From: Bagarius yarrelli
Lineage: Eukaryota; Chordata; Actinopteri; Siluriformes; Sisoridae
Length of the DNA: 64,000 nt
Reading direction: 5' to 3'
Assembly (NCBI GenBank): GCA_005784505.1
Contig: VCAZ01000046.1
Span: 996,001 to 1,060,000 of the forward strand
Shown here: piece by piece, positions 11,247 through 24,200 of the stretch
Layout of the letters: the number at the start of each line of letters is the position of its first letter
Position numbering within the stretch: the first letter of the stretch is position 1
The notes under the pieces: generated by a model
Database searches by the model: none
Told to the model about the DNA's origin: nothing
The model's input: only the letters and a program-made list of their open reading frames with translations
Made by a program: the position numbers and the translations under genes

Positions 11247-13339
11247 ATAACCCCCTTCTCCTAGGATAGTCTCCAGGCATTCTTATAGGGCATCCCCGGG
11301 GTCATGGAGCTGGGCGTTCAGGGTGAGCAGCGTGAAAGTCTTGGTCCAGAATATCCCGCACTTTGATCCATGACCTCTCCTCGGGTCCGTACCCCTTCCA
11401 AAGCCATCAGTTATTTCATTTGACTCCTTTAAAGGGTGCCCCTTTAACTTTACTTTTGAGTCTCTCAACTTGGCTTTTGACTGTGGTTGCTGACCGTAGG
11501 TGAGGCTGACATTTATGTCCAGCCGCTTGCAAAATGTTTCTGAAAACATGGGTAAACAAGTGAGTGACAGTTTCCATGGCTATGGACAGACCTTTAAGCA
11601 GGATTAATCAGCAGGCTATCGAGAATCGGTCGATGATAGTGAGCAATGTCGTGAAGCCATGGGAGCAGGGCAGATCTGTAACAAAGTCAGTGGTCTTTGT
11701 GGTACAGGTAGGTGTTTCAATAGCCCTTCATTGGTTACTAGGTGTTGGGGCATTTTGGATTAAGCACAGATGTTGCAGGCTTCCACAAGTTCTCCATGTC
11801 ATGCTGATATGCTGACCACCAGTAAGCATTCTAAATTAATTGGATGTCAGGATGTCTGACTGAGAGCGGTGTGGACCCATGACATGACTTGAAAACATGG
11901 TATACTTTGTGTGGTATACTTTGTTGGGGGGACAAAATATACATACCACACACTCTATTGCTGTTCTCTAGTAACCTCCTCAGAAATATTTCAGTGAATG
12001 AGACCCAGCAATCTGAGAATTGAGGATGGGACCAGGGCATGAGTCGCTTTGGGAGGGAGGGGGGTCATGTCCTCTTGAAAGGGCATCTGCTTTAATGTTC
12101 TTATATCCAGGTTTGTACATGACTGTGAACTGGAATCTGGTAAAAAAAAAAATAGAGCCCAACAGTCTTGTCTTGAATTAAGACATTTAGCTGTCTTAAG
12201 GTACTCTGGATTTTTATCATCTGTGATCGCTTGAAATGGGTGGGTGCTTTCACTTCCAGCCAGTGGAAAGAAATTTGCAAGTAAGGGCCAGTCCTGTAAC
12301 CACCTCTATTTTGAATGATCCATAGCGACCCCCTGAAAGCTGAAGGTGGTAACCCAGGAACATGACATGTTCCCATGACATGGGAAATGTGTTGGGAGAG
12401 GGTGTAGAAATAGATGAGAATGTCATCTATGTAGACTATGACACATTGATTCAGGAGGTCTCTTGAATTTTGGTTATAAATAACTGGAATACAGCCAGGG
12501 CATTGTAGAGAGTCCCAATGGGCATGACCAGGTATTCATAATGGCCCCTGGTGGTAAAAAATGCGTTTTCCACTCATCACCCTCTCGGAGCCGTATCAAA
12601 TTATATGCACTTCTGAGGTCCAGTTTAGTAAATCCTTAGGCCTCACGTAACTGTTCCAGAATAGCAGGCACCAGTGGTAGAGGGTTAGTGGTACTTGACG
12701 GTGACTGCATTTAAGCCACGGTAGTCGATGCAAAGGCCGGAGACCACCATACTTTTTACCCACAAAGAAAAACCAGAGGCCACTGAAGATGTGGAAAGAC
12801 ATATAAAGTCTGATGCTAGAGCTTCTTTAATGTAGGTCTCCATAGCTCGATCTCAGGCTGGGAGAGAGGGTATACACGTCCTCCCAGAGAGCCGTGTATA
12901 CCCCTCTCTCACAGCCTGAGAATCAAGCTATAGTTTCAATAGCATATCAGGGTCTATGAGGTGGTAACTGGAATGCCTTGGCTCTGCTGAAGACCTCAGC
13001 GAGGTCACTGTATTCTCGAGGGAATCTGGTAGGTTTAGTCCTCTTTGTGGTCAAAACTTAAGTTCTAAGACATGGTTTAAAGTGATCACACAACACAGAC
13101 AATTTTCATGACATTGAGCAGACCAGTAAATAATGTCTTTATCACCCTCTAAGCCCAGTCTAGCGCTTTACCATGAAACAAAGTCAATATAAAAGAGCAC
13201 TTCTTATTTCGGTTGGGAAAGAGCTGGGCTGATTCACAAAAAAGATTTGGCACTGGTGTAAAAAAACTTTAAAACGCTTCAGTAAGCCATCAAACTTATC
13301 CGGATGCGCATAATTAGCAGTAGTAAGTCTGTGCTAGAT
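11247..13339 (-). mobile_element. Ty3/gypsy (chromodomain-type) retrotransposon internal remnant
   Basis: Read on the minus strand from high to low coordinates it shows, in the order expected for a gypsy pol: a reverse-transcriptase segment (about 12830-12560, motif GKKYGGLRP and the start of the palm), RNase H (about 12230-12030, motif YKPGYKNIKADALSRG), the end of integrase (about 11550-11450, FCKRLDINVSLTYGQQPQS) and a chromodomain-like tail (about 11400-11340, GYGPEERSWI). The parts lie in different frames with stops between them, gag and much of pol are missing, and the span between LTRs is only about 2.1 kb. The copy is dead. Confidence 0.75.
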
Positions 13340-13636
13340 TGAGGTGAAGGTTGCTGTGTAGTCAAAAGGCAGGCAAAAATCGGTACACTAGAAACACTAG
13401 TAAGCTTTTAAATAAACCCAGAAGGGCAAAGACAGAAATTCGTAAACAGAACAGAGCATTGATTTAAACCAAAATATCAAAGACATGAGAATAACGCTTG
13501 GTAAAGTAGACTAGCATAAAATAATACACAGCGTAATGTCCGTAATGCTAGCATATAAAGCTAGTAACCGGACGTAGCATTGGAAAGTGGCACTAGTATT
13601 TCGACAAGTGGGTGGCTGGGAGTTGGAATCGTTACA
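13340..13636 (-). repeat. LTR of Ty3/gypsy element (5' LTR)
   Basis: Partner of the LTR at 10957-11246. It ends at the plus-strand sequence 'gttaca', so in element orientation it begins TGTAAC. A TATA-like 'gcatataaag' lies inside. The two LTRs differ at many positions and by small indels, so the insertion is old. Confidence 0.65.
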
Positions 13637-13969
13637 GTACCATATTATAGAACTATACTAAATTATACAGCTAATTGCTAAATGGTAATTTTCATTTGGA
13701 GAATTGTTTAGAAGAAGAAAAATAAGAAAAACAAAAATCTCGATAGATTCTGATTTCAAATATAAAGTACAGTATAAAAAAAATATATACTATATGCAGT
13801 CCATGTCCATTATATAACCCTATTACCAAGCTACAGACGAACAATTTTTTTGTTATTTAATTTTTTTTTCATTGACACATATAAAGCAAAGTTTGTTAAT
13901 AACCCTTAGAAAATGACAATATAAAGCAATTATTGTTCTTCAGTAAATTGTCACTATATATATATTTTT

Positions 13970-14290
13970 CTTTTTGAAGGAAGCCCTCCCCCTCACTCTG
14001 AAAGCCCAGTTTGTTTTGAAGCTTTCGGTTTGCCCCTTGCCTGGGCTGCCCCCTTTTCCTTTTGTCTCAAAGCCAGCTGCAGATGAAAAATTTATGACAA
14101 TGTGGCTTGGAAAGAAAATACACTCTTTCATTCCATTTGAAGCTTTTTCTCTGAAGCGAACCCCTCTGATAGTGGCCATCTTAGCACTCTGACACACTAC
14201 GTGTCAGACCTTTGCTGATTAAAGCTTATTTAAACTGGCTAGCTGGTGTAATCAAGGCATGATTGAGTTCAATATTGGCTTAAGAGCCTA
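13970..14290. promoter_or_regulatory. Candidate conserved non-coding element
   Basis: About 300 bases of balanced composition, distinct from the AT-rich neighbourhood, with no repeat signature ('gctgattaaagcttatttaa', 'ggtgtaatcaaggcatgatt'). The two overlapping ORFs on opposite strands look like a by-product of low stop density. Call made by appearance only. Confidence 0.22.
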
Positions 14291-14639
14291 TAGATAGAAC
14301 CAGAAATCTGGATAATGATAATTAATGACTAGGAATGCACAATTCCAGTCCTGTAGAAAGGAGAATCCAACTTTGCCTAGGATTTTTCAGGTTTAAAGTC
14401 TCCTTGTTCAAATGACCAGTTAATTATTCAGTTAATTAGGTTTGGTGTATTCCCTTACGCTCGGTGACCGGGCTTTTTCCTTCCTTGTTCCAAAACTATA
14501 TGGAAATTTCTTCTTTATAATATTAGATGTGCAAAATCTTTAAAGGATTTTAAATCCTTTTTTTTTTTAATGTGCTTATCTGTGATTTGTAAGGGTTTTT
14601 ATTGTTACCACTGTACTGCCTTTGTGTTTTTTTTAAACT

Positions 14640-14700
14640 TTGTATCCTTTTAAGTGTAACACGCTATATAAAAGTAAATGCATTATTATTATTATAATTT
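14640..14700 (+). repeat. LINE-type 3' tail with (ATT)n
   Basis: 'acgctatataaaagtaaatg' followed by (ATT)n resembles the common fish tail 'gcgctatataaataaa...(ATT)n' of L2-like LINEs. No coding part is attached. Confidence 0.4.
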
Positions 14701-14934
14701 ACTGCTAATGTTGTTATAATCATTATTTTTAAATATTTAGAAAAAATAAAAATTTAATTCACACCAGTGAATATTAAAGCTGCTGTCTGTTTGCATTTCC
14801 CTGTGCTGTACGCTTAGAAATTATTACTAATAGGGGCCTCTTTATTTGGCTATTAGATCAAATGCTAGTAAAACATTAGCAGAGTAGCACATGCTTGCAG
14901 TAGGAAAAGCCCACAGAACCAGCACAAGAGAATC

Positions 14935-14938
<4 letters not shown>

Positions 14939-15028
<90 letters not shown>
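14939..15028. repeat. Poly(A) followed by (TA)n
   Basis: About 29 A residues run into about 60 bases of TA repeat with one interruption. The overlapping minus-strand ORF of Ile/Tyr/Phe is an artefact. Confidence 0.95.
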
Positions 15029-15373
15029 CTTTTTTTTAGCAAATTCCAACAAAAAAAGGTTTGAGAGAAAATTAAAACATTAAGTTTAATTTCTCTGTTT
15101 ATTTATTTATTTAATTTAATTTCTTAAGTTTAATTTGATACTTATGCGAGCAAAAAATTGCATTAACTTTGTTTTTATATCGCTGTTGATTATTATTGTG
15201 TGTGATCTGTTTGTGAAATGAGTCATTTGTCACAATTTTATGAAGACCATAATTTTAATTTGTGCACTTTACTATTTTGTATTTGTTTTTATTAAACTTG
15301 AACAATAATTATAACTCTATTATTATAAATATATTCAATTCATTGTGCAAGGTCCTGAATGAAATGCATTTTT

Positions 15374-15565
15374 CACATATCCCATCTTAGTAAGTTGGGG
15401 GTCAGCTATGATACAGCACCCCTGGAGCAGAGGGGTTAGGGGTCTTGCTCAAGGACCCAACAGTGGTTGACTTGCCAGAGGTGGGGCTTGAACCCAAGTG
15501 TTTTCTGGTCTTCAGATTAACAAACTCAGCACCTTAACCATTTGAGCCACCCTGCCCCCTATTGT
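15374..15565 (-). repeat. SINE-like repeat, reverse orientation
   Basis: It starts 'cacatatcccatcttagtaa', continues 'gggtcagctatgatacagca', shares the body 'cttgctcaaggacccaacag' with the other SINEs, and ends with a tRNA-like head ('cttaaccatttgagccaccc'). A second copy with the same unusual tail lies at 50563-50705. Confidence 0.6.
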
Positions 15566-16427
15566 TAATGACTATAGGTTAATGACACTACATTACAGAA
15601 TCCTTATATCTAAAAGTAATAATTAAACAGCATGAACAGCTTTTATTGTTAAAAAAAAAAGATATAAAAAAGTTTAATCACTTAAAATAAATAATTTAAT
15701 TTTAAAGAGTGGAAATAACATTAGAACAGAATTTGTATGTTTAGTAAAAGAAAATACATGAGATACAAAGATACAGGCATGTGCTGTACATAAAAAAAAT
15801 AATGGGAACACGGAAACATCAGGAGGCTAATGCTCTCTTCTAGAACCTTTTTCCAGAAATCATACGCCTAGCTGCCTTTGCCAAATGTAGCGTGAAGCAT
15901 ATTTCACAAAAGACACTAAAAGCACCTTTACACAGATTGCTCTAGGTGTGTACAGAGGTTATGTTCCTGGTGTAAAAGATAAAAATAAATTAAAATCATA
16001 CAAGACTGAAACAATGTAGCCTTAAAATTCAACCTGCTGTTCACTAAAAACCTGAAATTGAAAAAAAAGATCATACACAAACTCACAAATACAATCAATC
16101 ATGAGCAAAACAAAAATTATCAATACAGACAATCGATACAGCCAAGGCATCTTCATTAATTAAAGATTAACATGTGTTAATGGATTGTGCGTGGGGTGTA
16201 TGCAAGCTTCTTTATATCCATCTTATTAATAATTCCATACATGCAGGTCTACTGAGGTTTAAGCAGATGGTGTCCCCGGCAGAGCACAACTCATTAGCAA
16301 AAACACAGAAAATGGCTAGGCAGTTGTCAGTCTCATGAAGAGGTTCTGGTTAAGAAAAAGATGTGATAATAATTTTAGAGGTTTTCTTATTATAACATCA
16401 AACAGGAAAGTGATGCTTGGAAATGAG
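15566..16427. other. Non-coding, no gene recognised
   Basis: AT-rich sequence with nothing supported. Confidence 0.45.
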
Positions 16428-16595
16428 CTACATTTACAGTATTAGGCAGACGCCCTTATCCATAGCAACTTACAGTTATTTACACAACTGAGCAGATAAG
16501 GGTTGTACTCAAGGCCCCAGCATGTAAGTGTGATTTACACTCCCAACCTTCTGATCTGTAGACTAAAACCTTAACCATTGAGCTACCACTTTCCT
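16428..16595 (-). repeat. tRNA-derived SINE, reverse orientation
   Basis: The reversed tail 'ggcagacgcccttatccata' comes first. The body 'actcaaggccccagcatgta' and the reversed tRNA-like head ('accttaaccattgagctacc') follow. Same family as 3291-3440. Confidence 0.75.
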
Positions 16596-17239
16596 GTATC
16601 TTACAGTAGAGGGTATATGTTTTAGGTATGCACAAAAGTGAAATTGTTACACTGGCAAACTGATGATTAATGTATCAGACCAGAACACATTTTGTCAGAA
16701 GAGCCAACAGTGTTAGTTAGCCTGGATGAGACAAGCATTCATACTAGACTACCGTTTACTACTAAATTACAGTTGCTACTAGGACTTTAAACTCATAAAT
16801 GCACTACTGTGAAAATCCTTTTTCAACCACATCATTCTCTTAACTACAGACACTGAGACCATTCAACTCTCTTCTGTCTGTACTGCTGCTATACAACAAA
16901 CTACATACTATGCATACAATATTGTACACTATGCATAATGTCAATCTGTTTATCACTTTATTTGCCACAAGATGAAACAAATAACATATCCGATATGTAC
17001 AATAATAGATGTGCAATAATATATACTATTTGTCAGTATACAATAATGTATCTAGTCACTAAATCACTACAGTCACTCATTCAAATTAAATTTTACTTTT
17101 GTATAAACTTAATATAAATATCAATGTAAAAACTAACCTGCAATTCTATAAATTACTTTACACAGTTACTTATTTTGTATAATCACCAAGTCACTGTATT
17201 TATTTGTAAAATGGTACTATACATTTATCATCTATCTTT

Positions 17240-17345
17240 ATATGTTAGTTTTTGTTTCTTTTATAAGCACCAGACAGGAGCAGTGCTCCTAATTTTGTTG
17301 TATGCAAAGAAATACAATGACAATAAAGGCATTTAATTTATTTCA
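17240..17345 (+). repeat. Retroelement 3'-tail-like repeat
   Basis: 'ttttgttgtatgcaaagaaa' followed by 'tacaatgacaataaaggcat' matches the type of tail found at the end of several fish retroelements. A related tail lies at 61190-61250. No coding part was recognised upstream. Confidence 0.35.
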
Positions 17346-17871
17346 ATTAGTTAGTATTGTAGGTCAGTAAGATAGTGGTATCACTAATGTGTATTAAGCT
17401 GTCTTTAATTCTCCAGAGTTCCAAATTTAACAAATTTTATACACAACTTCTTTGAAATTAAAATGTTTTTAGAATTAGCCAAACTCATGTCATCATAAAG
17501 AGTAACGCTAATGATTTTGTGCCCTGGCTGGGAGACATAAGCAGGACAGGGCAGGGACAAAAAGGGAAGATTCTCTCACCTGGCCTTAAGCCCCCCAAAA
17601 ACATTACAATTGCTGTTTAGTGGACAAACACAGATAAGCATAAGCACAGATACGAACATTTAAACAAGCATGTATGAGCATGAGTGAGAGTATACAGAAA
17701 TAAAATGATATAATTTTGCACTCTAAAATCTATATGGTCAGAAATCCTGACATGGCTGTGACAATGCTGTGTTGTAATTCTAATGACAGGTTAATATTAA
17801 CATGCTTGTCCTAACATGCCTTTATTTCTATAGCAATATGGGGATTTGTATGCTATTTATGATGTTAAACT

Positions 17872-18295
17872 TGTCACGGTAACACCCATCTTCTTACCTA
17901 ATGCTTCCACCACACACCTCACACAATTGCTCAAGATTTAATTAATGACACCTGTCACTCATTTTCCCTAATACGCCACACACACTTCCCTATAAGAGCA
18001 CGCTGCGCACACAGTCATTGTCTGGTCTTAATACTCAGTGTTAATACTGGACTTGATACTTGCTATTCCTAATCTCTGTGTTCTTAGTTACCTGTTTCCA
18101 GGCTCCTGATCCCAATTATCTTACATCCTTCGCTACTGGCTCTGGGGCTTCCCTCTGCTCTTCGACATTCTCCAATATTCTCTGGCTCACCATACCATCC
18201 TTCGTTTAACCCTTTTCTTTTATCTTCCCTTTTCTTTAATAAACATACCTGTTTGGATTTTGCTAATTCTTGTCTCTGTCTGGCATTTCGTAACA
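17872..18295 (+). repeat. Solo LTR of a gypsy-like retrotransposon
   Basis: It begins TGTCACGG and ends CGTAACA, near-perfect short inverted termini. Inside are a promoter-like 'cttccctataagagcacg' and a polyadenylation region 'tttctttaataaacatacct', followed by 'cttgtctctgtctggcattt', a typical fish gypsy LTR end. No internal region or second LTR lies nearby and no clear target-site duplication was found. The minus-strand ORF over it is spurious. Confidence 0.6.
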
Positions 18296-18299
18296 GAAT

Positions 18300-20706
18300 G
18301 TATACAGTGATGGTTTCTGAAAAAAGTATTTTTTTTAACATTCATGAAAGGATCCTTAAGGATGTTGATATAGTTTTAATCATTAACAATTTGATGCATT
18401 TTGCTTTGCTTTTTGGAGGAATGATCAAGCAACATACCATTTGTTATTAAAAAAAAATCCTATCCCTTGTATTTTATTCAAAGTATAATCCAATCCCCCC
18501 AACCTGATTTATTAACCTAATTTAATATTTTCCAGCAAGCTAGGGTTAGGCTAATTAATTATCTGACAGCATGCCTATTTCTAAAGCAATCTTAAAACCA
18601 AACTATTCACTTAATCTGTACTTTAACAAATGGATTAAAAGCTGTTGGAATGTCTCTAAGAACATGAGCACCGGAAGACATGAGGGGCAGACTACATTTT
18701 TCTCAATATTTCTGAAGAGATTTAAATGTATTTATACATTTTATATAACGAACAAATGTATAATGAACATGTACTGTACGGTCTCTTTAATAACCTTGGT
18801 TTAAATAGAAACCAACAGACGCAGTCACTGTGGTTCCTAAGCAACATGTAACCATACAATAGATGTGCAGCTGTAACAGAAATGGCTTTTCACAGTAGCA
18901 GTTGGAGGCTTCTGAAAGTCCATCTTGTGCAACCTCACTAGCAACCTTGAGATATTCTTCACCATTGAATCACAAGGAGTAAATGCTGTTTCTATTCAAC
19001 TGGAATAAAAGGCTTGGAAAATAATCACCAGAAAACAATGAGGCTGCATCTATCTATGACTCAAAGTCCCTTCACATGCGCAGCCTAATAAGCATTCTCC
19101 CACAGACTGTTGGCTTTCTCAACAAAGCTGTGGTTTGTTCAAATGAAGGATTTTCGTAGAGCCTCAATTTGTTATCGCCTTATAAAATAATCCTCTTATG
19201 TCAAGGGGGAAAGCAAACAGCATGCGTTTCAAAAATGTGAAAACTTTCAGACAAATATACACTTCACAATTTCCCTTTATAGATACTCGCTCATATTTGA
19301 GTGTTATTAATGACATTAATGTTGCATAAGTGTGGCTTGCTACAACCTTAGTCATTGCATTAGGTGGACATGTTAACAATAAGCAACAAATATTAATGAT
19401 CACATCAGATGTTATATCATATATTACATCAGATGTCAAATGTGGTGGACATGCAAAACAAGGAGAATATATTGAGTGACAGTTCTGTAAGTTAAACAGC
19501 CTGCTAATCAGAGACATCAGAAGCTACGTATGTAATGTATGTATGTAAAGTAAGCTACAGAAATCTGTAAAAAGTTACAATATTTTAAATGCCCAATTTT
19601 TTTTGCTACAATACTACAAGGATTGAATTAATTAGAATACAAATCTTGTCAAGAGACTACAGACAAATATCGTTGCCACAGACTCACTGAAACTGGATTT
19701 CTGAATTTGGCATCAACAGCAGATACTCTAGACTGCATTTTGCTTGTATCATCAATTTAGGCGGGTGGTACTGATGGCATATGATGTGGGGAATGTTTAC
19801 TAGAATCAGATATTTAAATGCTGCAGTCTATCTGAGTGTTGTTTGCCAACAATTTACCCATACTATAACAGGTATGTGTATCCCTGAGCATTAGTACAGT
19901 GTTCCTTAAAACATATAATTACTAATATAAAAGTAAATTCTAGATAAAACTGACTTTCACATGCTTAATCTCTTGAGAATTTAAACTTGTCAATAATTTA
20001 GTGTTGGTGGAGAAATGCTATAAGCTGATACAGACTGCCAAGCATGGGGCCAGTGGTGGAGGAGGGGCATTTTGTGGGGGAAGAACTGGAAATTAATGCT
20101 GGACAGACTAAAAGGTGGGCAAAAATAAGACAGAGATAAGATAAGGACAGTGTATTGCAGCAGACAAAGTAAGATGACCAGATGAAAGACACCCAAAGTA
20201 ATAAAGCATGAAAAAATATTAAAGTGTAAACCCAACACCCTAACAAAAATAATCTGTCTGATAAAATGTGTTATATAAAATGTTTTATATAAAACAAGAG
20301 ATATTATGGGGTTTTTTTTACTAATATCAATTGCTCTAAGAAATAAATATAAGCTCCGGCTCAATCAATCAATCAATATCTCAAATCTTTTAATGGCATT
20401 TAACTTATTTGTATTGCAGCTGGTCGAATAATAAGAGCACATGACTATTAGGATTTTATGCCAAATCACTGATGCTACATTCAAATCTTAATTTACATTA
20501 ATTGCATTGGAATCATTTACCATGTTGTCTAAGAACATGATGGTTAACTGCCTCCATAATCAGAAATTGGTATTTAAATGGATAATGTATCTTGAACACT
20601 AATTATATTATGCAAATTCTACCTAATGTAATTCATTTGTGTTGTTATTTAAAGTTAAATTTTATTGTTAGTAAGTGTAAGGGTAAGAAACAGTTTAACT
20701 TTAAGT

Positions 20707-20743
<37 letters not shown>

Positions 20744-20945
20744 TCATTCAATTCTATTTTTGCACTGTAAGCTGTCATGTGGTAGCTGTCATTAGGATTG
20801 TCACAGTGATAGAGGTTTTGTCTTACTAACGTGTACCAGCGTTAGCCACATCTCTCTCCCATATTAGCAAGCACCTTTGACAAAATTCATAGATTAATAA
20901 GGTACATAAAATTTATACAAATTTCTAGAGTATGAATGCATGCTA
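18300..20945. other. Non-coding, no gene recognised
   Basis: AT-rich DNA. The minus-strand ORFs at 19164-19517 and 19990-20364 are Leu/Phe/Ile-rich, lack splice signals and look like chance frames. A (GT)n tract lies at 20711-20742. Confidence 0.45.
20711..20742. repeat. (GT)n microsatellite
   Basis: Perfect GT run of about 32 bases. Confidence 0.95.
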
Positions 20946-21005
20946 GATGGGGAAGTGGTAGTTTAGTGGTTAGAATGTTAGACTGCTTATTGGAAAATCA
21001 GGGCA
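20946..21005 (+). repeat. SINE head fragment
   Basis: 'ggggaagtggtagtttagtg' then 'gttagaatgttagactgctt' is the tRNA-like head of the local SINE family. Body and tail are missing. Confidence 0.5.
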
Positions 21006-21189
21006 GGCATACAGGTGTTTCTGTTAAGGTGGTTAGTGATTACACAATCAAGTTTTTAATGAAAAACCCAAGACCTTACTGTTTATTTTGTTAAAATTAC
21101 TGCCAAAATATATGCATCTTTTTTCGTTTTTGTCTTAACCATAATTGCATGCAGTAATCTGTTTATATTTAGAACTTCACCTAATTTAC

Positions 21190-21278
21190 CTGAGGCTTGG
21201 AAGGCCTGTATGTAGCCCAAAGCCACTGTTCTCTGTTCACGCTAAACGCTTCTTTGGTAACAAATCAGTCAGCGCAAC
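21190..21278 (-). CDS. Weak candidate exon, unidentified
   Basis: On the minus strand the acceptor 'gttttatcaccacag' and the donor GTAAAT enclose 89 bases of higher GC content. Each frame holds one stop. One frame is open after it for 25 codons (FVTKEAFSVNREQW...), and another is open except for a single TGA. It may belong with the exon candidates at 9.0-9.9 kb or be a non-coding exon. Confidence 0.18.
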
Positions 21279-21279
21279 C

Positions 21280-24200
21280 TGTGGTGATAAAACAGACAAC
21301 ACATCATAGACTGACTGAAGGGAAAGAGAAAAATATCTAGACCTTAGACACACACTCATCAGATAAAAGTATTAAAAAAACATGATAATGTTAAACACAC
21401 TTGGCAGGCTTTTTGAAAACTCATGCATACAGCTAAAGGCAGTAAGAATGAGAGACAAATAAAGGAAAGGCAGAGTAAAGCTGTGTGCTTCATGTCTCCA
21501 GAGGAAAAAATCTCCCAGCAGGATTAAAAGTCCTTCCCTTTATCAGGCACCGCTCAGGGCTTCTCCTTTGAAAACTGAAACTAACGATGCTCGTTTGTAA
21601 AAATGTCTGTGCCAAAGTGTCAAATTTAAAATGTCACCTCATTGAGCTGAGCAGATTTTCCAAAAATGGATAGAGAGAGCCGTTGGAAAAAAATGTTTTT
21701 AAAAGAAGGGAACATTTCTATCACAAGATTATGGCACACATACACATTACTATCAGAGATACATGAGAAAACTAGAAATAAAATATCCATATTTATTCCT
21801 AGTTTTTTTTTCTGAGTATAAAAACAGCAATTTAATTAGAAATAAATAAGGTTGAAATTAAAAAAAATAATGCTGCTTCTAAGCAGACAAAACCAGACAT
21901 CATTCTGAAACAAATGCATCAATGGCACAGCACAGGTCTTGATCCACAAATGAGTCCTGCAGGGACTGTAACTACACACATTATCTCTGAGGAAATTGCA
22001 TGTTTCTGACGTGCTTCACTGCAAGCTCTGTGATTGGCTTCAACTGCAATCAACCTCGAGGTCTTTATTTTCTCAATTCTAATTCTTCTCAACAAGATTA
22101 AGAGATAAGACAGTTGTGTCAATCAGTGTGGAAGCAAATATCAAATGAAGCAGCATTTAACTCACAAACAAAACACAGGTGGCCCATTTTTCCATTAGGA
22201 CAGACCGTTTTTGATGCTCAAAGGCAATCATCGGCCCACTTGCGTAATTAGAATAAATATAAGAGGTGTTTTTTTTAGCTCAAGTGTCTGTTGAGGCATT
22301 TAGCAGTAAGTGTCATCCTCTCTATTTATCACTCAAATACACATACAGTACACACACACACACACACACAGACATTTAGGTTATAAGATTTAAGAACCAT
22401 CCACTGACTGTATTATTAATGCATCAAATTAATTCATGCCTACGCCGAACCTCAGTAACCAAAAAAAAAAACACATTTTTTCCTCTTTTAAATTAACCAA
22501 ATGTTCACACAATGTCAAATCTGCCAGAAATTGCTCATCCAACAGGGACATTTCAGCCACCATAAGCTATAAAAACATTTCTCCATGCTACACCACAAGG
22601 TTATAAACATGCAAATGACAAGCTGTTACCTTATTAATGATGAGCTTGGGACATGTGAGAAGAGCCGCTCATAAAGGTGTGGTTTTCCCAGCATCCCTAT
22701 GGAGATGGGAGGAGGTGCAGGGATTGGAAAACTGCTCCAGTGGGTTGAATGTGTTGCTAAAAGAAGGGTGGCTTATAACAGGTAGCTCTTTGCAAATTAC
22801 AGTTTACACTTTACGTTGCCTTTACCCTGACTATCCAGTAAATTAACAGGGAAAGCAATATTGAGTCATATAACTGTCATCCTACCCCCATCAAAGGCAA
22901 GCATCCATGAAAACATCTGTTCAGCCAACTCCCCTTGGGAGCTCATATCCTGGAAGTAGGATGACTCAGAGATTGTGGGTATCAGTCAGAGTCAAAGGGG
23001 GGGATCATTTAATCTGAGGTGATTTATTACAGATCTTATAAAACAGTCACATCTAAAGAAAACTTACATTAGTAAAACACCAATGTCAACCAAATACTGG
23101 AACAGATTGTAAGCTTAAATTCTGACATATAAGAGCAGAATTAGCAAAGGAGAAACAGCATTACACTCTTAACAGTCAGTTAACTAACTAACCTATTTTG
23201 GATAAACTAAATCAAGTTGAAACTACTTACTTGCATCGCATAACCCAGCTCACATCCCATGCACAAAAACTGGATATATTCGGTTTTAAAGGCACATTAG
23301 ACCCCTATTTGTTATGAGTAACAGTTATTAATTTATTAGAATAAAAGAAAAAATAAGAACAAAGAAGTTAACAAACTTGGCCTCAGATTAGCATGAAATA
23401 ATGAACAAATAACGAGTCTTGTTTGTAGTTTGTAAGCAAATTAGTGAGTGCCCTGTGCTCTGTGCCTTTTCTCTGGATGTGCTACCAAGCAGATTTTACC
23501 TGATCCCATGGTTTAACAGAAAAAGAACAATACTAAGCAGTTGTCCACATTTCAGACATAATAGTTCAAAATTACTCAATTCCACATAATGCTTCTGCCT
23601 CACACACTTTTCCTTGCAGTTCCTGAGTCATTTACAATCCAGTGTGACAGGCTTTTATGCTTTTGTGTATGTGAGTGAATGGAGAATCATGCGGTTCTTT
23701 GTAGGGACCTGGCTTGTGGAGAGGCTCCTTTTACACAGTGGGGTGCTCTTAGTAAAACATTATGGCCTGCCTGATCATTTGTACATGGTTGACTTCCATA
23801 AACATCATACTGACCATCAAGTGTTGGCCTGTGAGCACAGAGAACACAGCCAGTAAATGGTCTAATTGTGAGGATGAAAGCAGATGTGTCAGGTTCTTTA
23901 TTTGGGTTCTGAATGAATAACAGTCCCATTTATTTAGTCCATTTAGAAAGGCTAAAATCATGCTAACTGAAAGAATATGATAAAGATTTAAATGAACAGG
24001 ATATCGTATCACTATAATTTTACCTGCTTGTGCGTCTTTAAGTAGCATTAATCACTAGATTAAAGCGCTTAATATATAAAATGCCACATAGATATAAGTT
24101 GGTGGGTTCATTTAACATTAATACATACTATGGATTACATCACCAGATAATTTTATTATTTGCACAATACGTGCTAAGAAAAAATGATTTGGTATGATAA

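Noticed and set aside
14842..15042. Minus-strand ORF of Ile/Tyr/Phe repeats
   Set aside because: It is a translation of the poly(A) and (TA)n tract.
19164..20364. Two minus-strand ORFs of 117 and 124 codons
   Set aside because: Composition is that of translated AT-rich DNA (Leu, Ile, Phe, Ser); no splice sites or family features.
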